Below are positions 43,226-51,054 of a stretch of DNA of 64,000 bases, in pieces. Origin of the DNA: a virus; the IMG/VR virus record IMGVR_UViG_3300020190_000007, positions 62,001 to 126,000 of that record; one strand, written 5' to 3'. The notes under the pieces are model-generated. The model saw only the letters and a program-made list of their open reading frames with translations. It was not told the DNA's origin and ran no database searches. The position numbers were made by a program, and so were the translations under genes. Positions within the stretch are counted from its first letter, which is position 1. Each line of letters opens with the position of its first letter.

Positions 43226-43600
43226 ATGAGGGAAAAGAAAAATATAATATCATTAGACACAGATTCAGCGTTAGCGTTGATGCAAGAAATCTACAACGAT
43301 ATTGTTGAACAAAAAAATACTGCGTCAATGATAACTAAAAAAATGTTAACATTCATGAAAGACGCTGAGGATATGAGCGTCATTGGTCCCGTCATTAAAG
43401 AACAACAAAAAATATTAAACGATTGTACCGAAAAAAAGATTTCATTAGTTAAACTTCAAGGAGCCTTATTAAAACAAACCCAAGGAAGTGGCCCAAATTC
43501 AAGTGGTGGTAAATTACAACTTACTGATGAAGATAGAGTCATATTGGAAAAACTGATGAATGATACTGAAGGAGAGTCGTCAGGAACATATACAGACTAA
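43226..43600 (+). CDS. Small helical hypothetical protein
   Basis: 124 aa, mainly two long helices (DSALALMQEIYNDIVEQKNT and IKEQQKILNDCTEKKISLVK) and a Gly/Ser-rich then acidic tail. Size and shape fit small terminase subunits or tail chaperones, but no motif decides. The stop overlaps the next start (TAATG), tying it to the 652-aa structural protein. Confidence 0.6.
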   Translation: MREKKNIISLDTDSALALMQEIYNDIVEQKNTASMITKKMLTFMKDAEDMSVIGPVIKEQQKILNDCTEKKISLVKLQGALLKQTQGSGPNSSGGKLQLTDEDRVILEKLMNDTEGESSGTYTD

Positions 43601-45558
43601 TGGCTAATTCAAAAGAACCCAAAAAAAAACTTCAAGCTTCGATTGAAGCAATAAAAAAAATTAATGACGACCCAAAGGGTTCATTGGGTTCTATTGCCGA
43701 CTCTTATCAAAAAAACATACCGGACCCAAACGAGTTATTTTCTAAAAAAAGTGCCGATTTAAAAAATAAATTAAAATCTAAGGTAGAAAATAATAAAGAC
43801 ATCTTTAAAGAATTGTTAGAAATTACAGAACAATTCATTACCAGTAACAAAAAAACAAAAACCGATACTACACCAACAAAAAGTGACAGTGTACCTGTCA
43901 ATGTTGACAAGAATCTCGTAAAAGGAAAAATAAAACGTTATGCGGTTTCTTCCTCAAAAACAACTCTAAAATCTGCAAAACAAATTGCAATTAAACATTT
44001 TTCAGAAGCTCTTTTTATGGGTGACGGAATTTGTGGTAGTCAGTCCGTTTTTAATATAGATTCAATAGTCCTAAAACCTGACGAATTTGACTTCTTAGAT
44101 ATTTTTACAATTGACCCCGATTCAGATTGTGGTCAATTAATTTACGAGAAAAAGTCACCTGATAAAAACAAACAAAAGGCGAATAGAAAATTTTATGATT
44201 TAATGTCTTCAGGAGGTTTATACACTTACTCATCAAACAATGGTAAAAACCTATTTAGTACCCAATGGAGTGCTTCAACACAACAATTTTTAATTACAGG
44301 ATTAACTCAAGGTACAACAGGTACAACCAAAGTGCAAGACTTCATCAAAGACTATTATGAGTCTTTGGAATTTCCTGATATTGAAGATATCATGAAGACC
44401 GCTATGATGTTAACCATACAAGGCGGTTCAAGTTGTAGTGACTCAAGTAAATTTACAGTATCATTAAATAAATCTCTAAGATTAATTGATAAATTATTCA
44501 AAGTATGTGGTTCCAATACTCAAAAAGATGAATTAAAAAATCAGACACCTGTTGATATGTTTAGTGAAAACGACCAAGACATTGAATTCTATTTTGATTT
44601 CGATGATGTGGAAGGTATTGACTTAGACGATGAACAAAATAGATTTAAAAGAGTATTAAAGTTTAAAGACTGTTATAATTTTGAAATACCAGTAGACGAC
44701 ATGCATGTGGAGGATTTTATCTACTTAACAAATAATCAGAGCGTAGAGAGTGCGGTAGACAACACTTTAGAAAATTTAGCTAAAGATGCTTTATCACAAT
44801 CAGACTCCTCTTTTGATATTAGCGCATTTTTAAATAACCTATTAAATAATTTCATCATCAATTTACCAAAAGCTTTGGTTATGTCGATTTTGTCGGCTAA
44901 AATATTCTTACCAATTATAGTATTATATAAAATATTTAAAACAGGTTTAACCAATGTGTATTTAAACAGTAAAGAATTAGCCAAGAAATTTTACAAGGCT
45001 ATCGGTGCGATAATTAAAGATTTATTTTGGTTATTCATAAGAGAATTTTATAGATTAATAAAAGTAGATTTATTGGCGTTTATCCAAAGTATTGTACAGA
45101 GAATTATTAAAAATAAGTACAAAAGGTATCTATTAATTATTACATCGTTAATTGCTTTATTGAGGAAAGCTTTAGAGACAGAGATAAATAATTGTTATGA
45201 TTTATTCCAAACAATACTATCAACAATTGAGGCCGCATTATCACAAAAAGCACCTATAACAATACCTTCAATTCTTTTACTATTTTCAGATTCATTACCG
45301 GGTTTCAGTCAAGATAGGGCATTTATGAATATCATGAATAAATTAGAAGCGTCAGGTGTACCTACCGGACCTTTATTTGGTGAATCAAATGACATAGGTA
45401 GTTTGGTAAAATCCGTTGTTGATGGGTATACCGAAGAAGAGGATGCAAATTCATTTGTAAAAATTGTATTGAAAGGTGGAACACTACCCGGTCCACCACT
45501 CGCTGGTGGCGCGGTAATACCACCTGGATTTATTACGGGCGTAGGTAAAAAACAATAA
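43600..45558 (+). CDS. Structural protein with long hydrophobic helical region
   Basis: 652 aa. Residues 1-120 charged; 120-400 globular (GDGICGSQSVFNIDSIVL, FDFDDVEGIDLDDEQ). Residues about 413-560 are rich in hydrophobic helices: FIINLPKALVMSILSAKIFL, PIIVLYKIFKTGLTNVYL, KDLFWLFIREFYRLIKVDLL, YLLIITSLIALLRKAL. The end is Gly/Pro-rich (LPGPPLAGGAVIPPGFIT). No homologue recognised. Neighbouring gp5-like and other tail genes suggest a virion protein, perhaps a baseplate or ejection protein that meets the membrane. That function is inferred. Confidence 0.6.
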   Translation: MANSKEPKKKLQASIEAIKKINDDPKGSLGSIADSYQKNIPDPNELFSKKSADLKNKLKSKVENNKDIFKELLEITEQFITSNKKTKTDTTPTKSDSVPVNVDKNLVKGKIKRYAVSSSKTTLKSAKQIAIKHFSEALFMGDGICGSQSVFNIDSIVLKPDEFDFLDIFTIDPDSDCGQLIYEKKSPDKNKQKANRKFYDLMSSGGLYTYSSNNGKNLFSTQWSASTQQFLITGLTQGTTGTTKVQDFIKDYYESLEFPDIEDIMKTAMMLTIQGGSSCSDSSKFTVSLNKSLRLIDKLFKVCGSNTQKDELKNQTPVDMFSENDQDIEFYFDFDDVEGIDLDDEQNRFKRVLKFKDCYNFEIPVDDMHVEDFIYLTNNQSVESAVDNTLENLAKDALSQSDSSFDISAFLNNLLNNFIINLPKALVMSILSAKIFLPIIVLYKIFKTGLTNVYLNSKELAKKFYKAIGAIIKDLFWLFIREFYRLIKVDLLAFIQSIVQRIIKNKYKRYLLIITSLIALLRKALETEINNCYDLFQTILSTIEAALSQKAPITIPSILLLFSDSLPGFSQDRAFMNIMNKLEASGVPTGPLFGESNDIGSLVKSVVDGYTEEEDANSFVKIVLKGGTLPGPPLAGGAVIPPGFITGVGKKQ

Positions 45559-45559
45559 T

Positions 45560-45760
45560 ATGAATATTGAAAAATTACAAAATATTGTAGAAAATGCAAA
45601 AGATAAATCAAATAAGGATTTATTTGATGCTGAAGAATTTTTATTTAAACAACACGAAGAATTAAAACTGTACATTGTTGAATTAACAAAAAAATTAGAG
45701 TTCATTGAAAATCTACATGGGACAATAATTACTGAAATTGAAAATAGAAAAATACAATGA
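45560..45760 (+). CDS. Small coiled-coil protein
   Basis: 66 aa, entirely helical with heptad spacing (LFDAEEFLFKQHEELKLYIV then ELTKKLEFIENLHG). Starts 1 nt after the upstream stop and overlaps the gp5-like gene by ATGA, so it is co-translated in the baseplate module. Function unknown; a small baseplate chaperone is a possibility. Confidence 0.65.
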   Translation: MNIEKLQNIVENAKDKSNKDLFDAEEFLFKQHEELKLYIVELTKKLEFIENLHGTIITEIENRKIQ

Positions 45761-47316
45761 AAATAGTTGATATAGGTGTATGTTTAGACAACAATGACCC
45801 TAAAGGTTTAGGACGTATTCGTGTTGTTGATTATGATGATTACATTGGGGGTAAATCGAATATAAAAGAAGGTATTCAAAATTGGAGTAAAGATGACCCA
45901 TTTGTAGCATCTCCATTTTTACCCAATAATATAAATTTTATACCTGAAAATAAACAAGCGGTTAAAATCATTAGATACGATACCGAAAAAACAACAGTAA
46001 ACCAAGAATACATTGCAGGTCCGTTTTCAACAAGATATGATTTTAACTCACAAGAATTTAATACACAAATATCTCAAACATCTTATGGTGTTTCTGTTGA
46101 GGATAAGGTAGATATTATAAAAAATGAAGAAGGAACTCTTCCCGAGAATTGTAAAAACGCCTTATCGAAATATAGAGACTATTCTGTAGGTGGAAAGTAT
46201 GGTTCTGATGCTTTATTTACACAAGACGGATTAGTTTTAAGAGGTGGTAAGTTAATTCAAAAGGAGGTTGCTAGTAATCAAAACAGAGAACTTCTAACAA
46301 AAGGATTCCCAATAGTTTCTGATAAGGTTGCTAAATTACATTTAAAAAAATTCGGACCTAAACAATTTATATCAGAAGAAATAAAAACGGAAAATGTAAC
46401 AGAGAATTCAAATTTAAAGTTCATAATTGAGTATGATGTTGACAACCTGACAAACCCAACTTATGTAAATTTTTATTTATATCAAATAAAACCTAATGTA
46501 ACTGAAAAATATAATTCAAGTAATTTTACGGAGTCGACGCAAATATTAGCGGGAGAATCTGTTTTTCTATCTGAATCCGGTAACACTTATACGTTTAGGA
46601 TTGATTTAAATTCAATTTTTTTATATAACGTAGCGTCACTAAACAAAAAAATTAAATTAATATATCAAGAAATTAGAAATAAACTAAAAACAATACAAAG
46701 TAATGGATTCGAGGATATTGTTCCTTTTAAAATACTCACAGATTTAATAGTAACTCAATCAGATTCAAACATATATCCTTTTTTCTTTAGACCGACAAAT
46801 GAGTTTGAAAACAGGTCAACAACAAGTACTGAAAAAAATAACAGATTAACTCTGTTTAATAACATAAAAATACCCGGGTCTACTTCAAAATCAAGTTTAG
46901 TTTATAATAGAGATAAGGTTACACCAAACACGAAGACAGTTGAAAAAGTCATAAAAGTTTTAAAAACGGATTCTACGTCTTTTGAACAAACTTTTGGAAA
47001 CGTGACCGCCGATAAAATTTACTTACTTTCTACGGACACAAATTTTACGGATAAAAAAATTGATTTTCCTGTTTTAAACACTTATGAATATGACCAATCT
47101 GACTATATTGAAAAGATAGAACCAAATACATATTCTTTAGTGAGAGGTGAAATATTATTAGATTTTATTGATGCTCTTTACACCGTTTTAACTAGTCACG
47201 TACACAATATCAATAAAGAGTATGTTAAGAATGGATACTCCCCTCACGCAAAATTGGAAATACTGTATAAAAAATTAAGGGACGAGTTGATAAATAAATC
47301 TATTAAAATCAACTAA
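45757..47316 (+). CDS. gp5-like baseplate spike/OB-fold protein
   Basis: 519 aa. Residues 1-95 have the OB-fold signature of gp5/gpV spike proteins: VDIGVCLDNNDPKGLGRIRV, then DPFVASPFLPNNINFIPENK and VKIIRYDT, EYIAGPF. Here no lysozyme domain or needle repeat is visible; instead a 400-residue polar, beta and helical region follows (GGKYGSDALFTQDGLVLRGG near 150, HVHNINKEYVKNGYSPHAKL near the end). It likely sits at the centre of the baseplate. The spike tip and lysozyme may be encoded elsewhere. Confidence 0.7.
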   Translation: MKIVDIGVCLDNNDPKGLGRIRVVDYDDYIGGKSNIKEGIQNWSKDDPFVASPFLPNNINFIPENKQAVKIIRYDTEKTTVNQEYIAGPFSTRYDFNSQEFNTQISQTSYGVSVEDKVDIIKNEEGTLPENCKNALSKYRDYSVGGKYGSDALFTQDGLVLRGGKLIQKEVASNQNRELLTKGFPIVSDKVAKLHLKKFGPKQFISEEIKTENVTENSNLKFIIEYDVDNLTNPTYVNFYLYQIKPNVTEKYNSSNFTESTQILAGESVFLSESGNTYTFRIDLNSIFLYNVASLNKKIKLIYQEIRNKLKTIQSNGFEDIVPFKILTDLIVTQSDSNIYPFFFRPTNEFENRSTTSTEKNNRLTLFNNIKIPGSTSKSSLVYNRDKVTPNTKTVEKVIKVLKTDSTSFEQTFGNVTADKIYLLSTDTNFTDKKIDFPVLNTYEYDQSDYIEKIEPNTYSLVRGEILLDFIDALYTVLTSHVHNINKEYVKNGYSPHAKLEILYKKLRDELINKSIKIN

Positions 47317-47321
47317 AACGA

Positions 47322-47329
47322 TATTTATA
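47322..47329 (+). promoter_or_regulatory. TATTTATA element before the 457-aa gene
   Basis: TATTTATA, 11 nt before the ATG at 47341. AAAGGGA just before the ATG is one of the few Shine-Dalgarno-like sequences in the window. Confidence 0.55.
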
Positions 47330-47340
47330 CTATAAAGGGA

Positions 47341-48714
47341 ATGTCGTACTATCGCTCATATTTTTCTAAAAACAATACTATCATCGAAGACAGTAGAGTT
47401 AACACCGCAAAAAATCCAACAACTGAGATTTATTATGGGGACGGATATTCGAGATTCATATTTAAAGTTGATTTTACAGATTTACAATCAAAAATTGACA
47501 GTGGTGATTTAGTTATAACCACAGGAACAACTCACTACTTGAAAATGACTAATACGGTCATTGGTGACGCTAAATTAGTTGGAGACAGTAAGTCCAATGG
47601 TAAAGACCGAGCAACATCATTCGATTTAATATTATTTTCAATACCACAATCATGGGATGAAGGTGTTGGATATGATTATGAATTTACCACTTATGATGAC
47701 AGTTCAGGTAACAAAATATATGACACACGAGCTTCTAATTGGTACGATAGAACTACAACATCGGGATGGACTCATCCAGGTGTGTATACAGGTGCGACCG
47801 TAATAAGTACAATACACTTTGACAATGGTAATGAAAATATCAATGTTAACATTACAAATTATGTAAATGGTATATTACTATCAGGTAACACTGACCATGG
47901 ATTAGGGTTGGCTTTCACATCAGCATTTGAATCCATAACTACGGGTGAAACACAACAATCGGTATCGTTTTTCTCAAAATACACTCAAACATTCTTTGAG
48001 CCATTTGTTGAGACGACTTTGTACGATAGAATATATGATAACAGACATAATTTTATTGAAAAGAGATATAATAATCTTTATCTATATGTAACGAAAGGTT
48101 CTAATTTCTATGATTTAGAAAGTAACCCCACTGTTGATATACTTAATTCAAGTAGTGTTGCTATTTCTGGATTAACAGGTCTTACAACAACAAAAATTAG
48201 AAAAGGTGTCTACAAAGTGAGATTCGGTTTAACAGGACAACTATGTGATGGTAAAAGATTTTTCTATGATAGATGGAAAAATCTAACACTTGATGGTGTG
48301 TCTATAGGTAACGCCACTCAAAAGTTTGTACCAAAACCGTATACATCGGGGTATAGTGTTGGTTCAAACCCAACCGAGACTCAAAACTATAAAATTCAAT
48401 TTTCAGGAATAAAACAGAATGAAAAAATAATTAGGGGTGAATTAAAAAAGATTGTACTTTATTTGAAATCAATTGAACAATCAAGAACAATATTATTTGA
48501 CGATGTTTATTATAGAATTTTCATAAAAGAAGGAAAAACAAATGTAATTGTTTACGATTGGACTAATGTAGATGTTACAAATGAGAATTCTTTTTATTTA
48601 GATACATCGTTTATGATTCCAAGGGAGTATTTTATGGAATTTAAAGCTAAAACATATACTGAGGAAATATTTTACAACGACTATGTCAAGTTTGAAATAT
48701 TATCAGAAATTTAA
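47341..48714 (+). CDS. Beta-rich tail/baseplate structural protein
   Basis: 457 aa, Tyr/Thr/Ser/Asn-rich. N-terminal segment NTAKNPTTEIYYGDGYSRFI then FKVDFTDLQSKI resembles DNRLRE-type carbohydrate-binding-like domains of phage structural proteins. A beta domain with DNRHNFIEKRYNNLYLYVTK and a repeat of Thr/Ile/Val strands make up the rest. It follows the gp5-like gene. Likely a fibre or baseplate plug protein; T4 homologue not evident. Confidence 0.6.
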   Translation: MSYYRSYFSKNNTIIEDSRVNTAKNPTTEIYYGDGYSRFIFKVDFTDLQSKIDSGDLVITTGTTHYLKMTNTVIGDAKLVGDSKSNGKDRATSFDLILFSIPQSWDEGVGYDYEFTTYDDSSGNKIYDTRASNWYDRTTTSGWTHPGVYTGATVISTIHFDNGNENINVNITNYVNGILLSGNTDHGLGLAFTSAFESITTGETQQSVSFFSKYTQTFFEPFVETTLYDRIYDNRHNFIEKRYNNLYLYVTKGSNFYDLESNPTVDILNSSSVAISGLTGLTTTKIRKGVYKVRFGLTGQLCDGKRFFYDRWKNLTLDGVSIGNATQKFVPKPYTSGYSVGSNPTETQNYKIQFSGIKQNEKIIRGELKKIVLYLKSIEQSRTILFDDVYYRIFIKEGKTNVIVYDWTNVDVTNENSFYLDTSFMIPREYFMEFKAKTYTEEIFYNDYVKFEILSEI

Positions 48715-48716
48715 AA

Positions 48717-48724
48717 TATTTATT
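48717..48724 (+). promoter_or_regulatory. TATTTATT element before the 143-aa gene
   Basis: TATTTATT, 3 nt before the ATG at 48728, directly after the preceding stop. Confidence 0.5.
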
Positions 48725-48727
48725 ATT

Positions 48728-49159
48728 ATGGATAACTTAGAAGGAATTATTAAAAATCAACTTGACAATTACAAGAATGAAAATATAACTGAAAACTACA
48801 TGTTTTTCAGTAATCTTAAACAACTTCACAGACAATGTCAAATGTTGTTACAATTAGACCCATCTATCGTTGAAGACATTTTACAAAATGGTCATGATTG
48901 GGCTGATGACCATGTTGCTGTCGCTAAAGAAAATGTTGACCAAGTTTTTGATTTTATGATGAATATAACGAAAGAATCATTAAACGAGGCCAAATCAAAT
49001 AAACTTTGTGCACGAGGAAAATCAGCAGCAAAATCAAAATTTAAAGTCTATCCAAGCGCGTACGCTAATGGATATGCGATTCAAGTTTGTAAAGGTAAAA
49101 TAAAAGGTTTAGATGGGGTAAGAAAGTGCTCGGGGTCATATTGCTCGGGTAAAAAATAA
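48728..49159 (+). CDS. Protein with phage CARGK...YPSAYAN motif
   Basis: 143 aa from ATG 48728; an upstream start at 48683 lies inside the preceding gene and was not used. The N-terminal 80 residues form helices (FFSNLKQLHRQCQMLLQLDP). The C-terminal 50 residues, LCARGKSAAKSKFKVYPSAY then ANGYAIQVCKGKIKG, contain the conserved C-A-R-G-K-x-A-A-K-x-x-F-x-x-Y-P-S-A-Y-A-N module found in proteins of T4-like and other environmental phages; its role is unknown. The cysteines (CARGK, VCKG, KCSGSYC) may bind zinc. The stop overlaps the next start (TAATG). Confidence 0.7.
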   Translation: MDNLEGIIKNQLDNYKNENITENYMFFSNLKQLHRQCQMLLQLDPSIVEDILQNGHDWADDHVAVAKENVDQVFDFMMNITKESLNEAKSNKLCARGKSAAKSKFKVYPSAYANGYAIQVCKGKIKGLDGVRKCSGSYCSGKK

Positions 49160-50187
49160 TGGATAAAAAAATTGTCTGTCAATGCGGTTGGAATTGGTCT
49201 TTATATGATGGTGGAGATGACCCGTATACGTGTCATAAATGTGGTCATGATAATACAGATAAGTACACAATGAAGATTTATATTAGTGAAGAAGATTTAT
49301 CTTATGTAAATGAATCTATTGAATCTGGAGAGGTTTTAAAAGAAGACTTGGCAAGATGGTTTAAAGAAAAATGGGTTGACGTTTCTCGTAAGATTGACGG
49401 TAAACACCCCCCCTGTGGTAGAAAATCGGCTGATGGTGAAGAAGGTAGAAAGGGTTATCCAAAATGTAGACCATCAAAAAAAGTATCAAAAGACACTCCA
49501 AAAACCGCTGGTAGTTATAGTAAAAAAGAAAAAAAATCTATGACTTCTCAAAAAAGAAGAGCAGAAAAGAAAGAACCGAAGATAGGCAAGGGTAACAAAC
49601 CTACAATGACAAAATTTAATGAAAATATGGAAAATATAATTAAATTAGATACAACTACAATTCAAAATACAATTAAACATCCAAAATTGGTTACTGAAAA
49701 TATGGAAATTTCTAACGCTCTCCAATATCATATTATTTATAAAAAATCATTATTAGAAAATGTATACAAATTAGGTACTGATAATTTTTTTAAATTATTA
49801 GAAGAATGTAAAGAACTATATTTGACTGGTCACTTAGATTTATCGGATGAGGATATTACATTCATTTATCAAAATGAATACGGCCCAATTGAAGAAACTA
49901 ATTATGAAATTACAGACCTTTTAAATGAAGCCGAATATCAGGGAAGAAAGGTACAACTTGGAAAAATTATGCAGGGTGATATTAAGAAATTTAAAGTTTA
50001 TGTTAAGAATGATAAAGGAAAAGTAGTAAAAGTAAATTTTGGGTTTGGTGGTAAATCTGCAAAGGGTAAAGTAATGAAAATTAAAAAGAATAATCCCGAA
50101 AGAAGAAAATCATTTAGAGCTAGACACAATTGTGATAATCCAGGTCCACGTTGGAAACCAAGATATTGGGCTTGTAGAACTTGGTAA
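49159..50187 (+). CDS. Three-domain phage protein: zinc ribbon, DUF5872-like, and C-terminal FRARHNC module
   Basis: 342 aa. Residues 4-30: CQCGWNWSLYDGGDDPYTCH-KCGHD, a four-cysteine zinc ribbon. Residues about 66-145: WFKEKWVDVSRKIDGKHPPC, GRKSADGEEGRKGYPKCRPS then MTSQKRRAEKK, a DUF5872-like basic module. Residues about 265-342: FKVYVKNDKGKVVKVNFGFG, NPERRKSFRARHNCDNPGPR then WKPRYWACRTW, a conserved phage C-terminal module. These modules normally occur in separate proteins or pairs. The protein is basic and could bind nucleic acid; function unknown. It ends 1 nt from the convergent dCMP deaminase stop. Confidence 0.7.
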   Translation: MDKKIVCQCGWNWSLYDGGDDPYTCHKCGHDNTDKYTMKIYISEEDLSYVNESIESGEVLKEDLARWFKEKWVDVSRKIDGKHPPCGRKSADGEEGRKGYPKCRPSKKVSKDTPKTAGSYSKKEKKSMTSQKRRAEKKEPKIGKGNKPTMTKFNENMENIIKLDTTTIQNTIKHPKLVTENMEISNALQYHIIYKKSLLENVYKLGTDNFFKLLEECKELYLTGHLDLSDEDITFIYQNEYGPIEETNYEITDLLNEAEYQGRKVQLGKIMQGDIKKFKVYVKNDKGKVVKVNFGFGGKSAKGKVMKIKKNNPERRKSFRARHNCDNPGPRWKPRYWACRTW

Positions 50188-50628
50188 TTAATAATAATTA
50201 ACAACAACCCCACATTCAAGGAGGAGTTGGAGGGATTTCTTTTGAGATTCATCCCACTTCTCCTTATTTTTTGTGGTACATACCTCTTTACAGTAAACAG
50301 TTTTAATTCCACTATTTACTATACCTCTAGCACAGTCCATACATGGTAATCCCGACGTAAGATATATTGTGGAACCTTTTAATGGTGTTCCTACACGAGC
50401 GGCGTTATAAATTGCATTACGTTCCGCATGTTCAAACCAGAAGTATTTTTCAGGTCTTTCCTGACGTTCTAATTTAGAATCGTCCATTCCCCTTGGGAAA
50501 GAATTATAACCCGTAGAAAGTACCTCATTGTCACCCCCAACGATTACCGCACCTATCTGTGTGAATTGGTCTTTTGATTTAAGTTTTACTTGTTCCGCTA
50601 ATCCTAAAAAATATTCCGTCCAATTCAT
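50188..50628 (-). CDS. cd: dCMP deaminase
   Basis: 146 aa (T4 cd: 193). Zinc site: HAERNA (His67, Glu69) and PCMDC (Cys96, Cys99), typical of deoxycytidylate deaminases that turn dCMP into dUMP for thymidylate synthesis. TGYNSFPRG near residue 40 is the substrate loop of phage enzymes. It acts with dUTPase. It overlaps the upstream SAP-like gene by ATGA and forms a two-gene operon with the early-type TATATTTG box. Confidence 0.92.
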   Translation of the reverse strand: MNWTEYFLGLAEQVKLKSKDQFTQIGAVIVGGDNEVLSTGYNSFPRGMDDSKLERQERPEKYFWFEHAERNAIYNAARVGTPLKGSTIYLTSGLPCMDCARGIVNSGIKTVYCKEVCTTKNKEKWDESQKKSLQLLLECGVVVNYY

Positions 50629-50978
50629 ATTAATTTTTGGTTTGAAATAAAATGTACTCTATTATTGTAATATAATCTAAGATTTTCGGCAAGACCTTTT
50701 TCCATTAATTTACTCATCTCTCTACAATTGTCCGAATCACTAATATCAATACCGACTATGAATCTACCATCATATTGTTTTTGATAAGTAATTGGTCGAA
50801 TATATTTTCCTTGGTCTTCCATCTTAAGATATTTCACCATTTCATCTTTAGTCTGTTTACACTCAATATTCCTACTTTCTATCAAACCTTTTAATACGTC
50901 TAATCTTAATTTCTCATAATCAAAGGGTTCGTCGGACATAATTGCTTTTTGTATATTTTTTTTTGATATTTTACCCAT
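50625..50978 (-). CDS. Small SAP-domain-like protein
   Basis: 117 aa. Residues 24-52, LRLDVLKGLIESRNIECKQT followed by KDEMVKYLK, follow the SAP pattern (L...eLk.ll..r.i...g.K.elv..L), a DNA-binding helix-extended-helix. The rest (RFIVGIDISDSDNCREMSKL) is unassigned. Co-transcribed with dCMP deaminase; role unknown. Starts 4 nt after TATATTTG. Confidence 0.65.
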   Translation of the reverse strand: MGKISKKNIQKAIMSDEPFDYEKLRLDVLKGLIESRNIECKQTKDEMVKYLKMEDQGKYIRPITYQKQYDGRFIVGIDISDSDNCREMSKLMEKGLAENLRLYYNNRVHFISNQKLI

Positions 50979-50982
50979 ATTA

Positions 50983-50990
50983 CAAATATA
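50983..50990 (-). promoter_or_regulatory. TATATTTG box before the SAP-like/dCMP deaminase operon
   Basis: TATATTTG on the minus strand, 4 nt before the ATG at 50978, which would give an almost leaderless mRNA. Confidence 0.45.
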
Positions 50991-51013
50991 CTGAAAAATT
51001 GTACAATAAAAAA

Positions 51014-51031
51014 GGGGGACTAATGTCCCCC
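51014..51031 (-). terminator. Terminator after major capsid gene
   Basis: Perfect 7-bp stem GGGGGAC / GTCCCCC with a 4-nt loop, followed on the minus strand by TTTTTT. It lies 24 nt beyond the capsid stop and before the deaminase operon promoter. Confidence 0.85.
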
Positions 51032-51054
51032 TTTCTATTATGAGATAGTTATGA

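Noticed and set aside
43226-43600. 124-aa gene as late co-activator gp33 or small terminase gp16
   Set aside because: Size and place next to late sigma are suggestive, but no sequence pattern of either family is visible.
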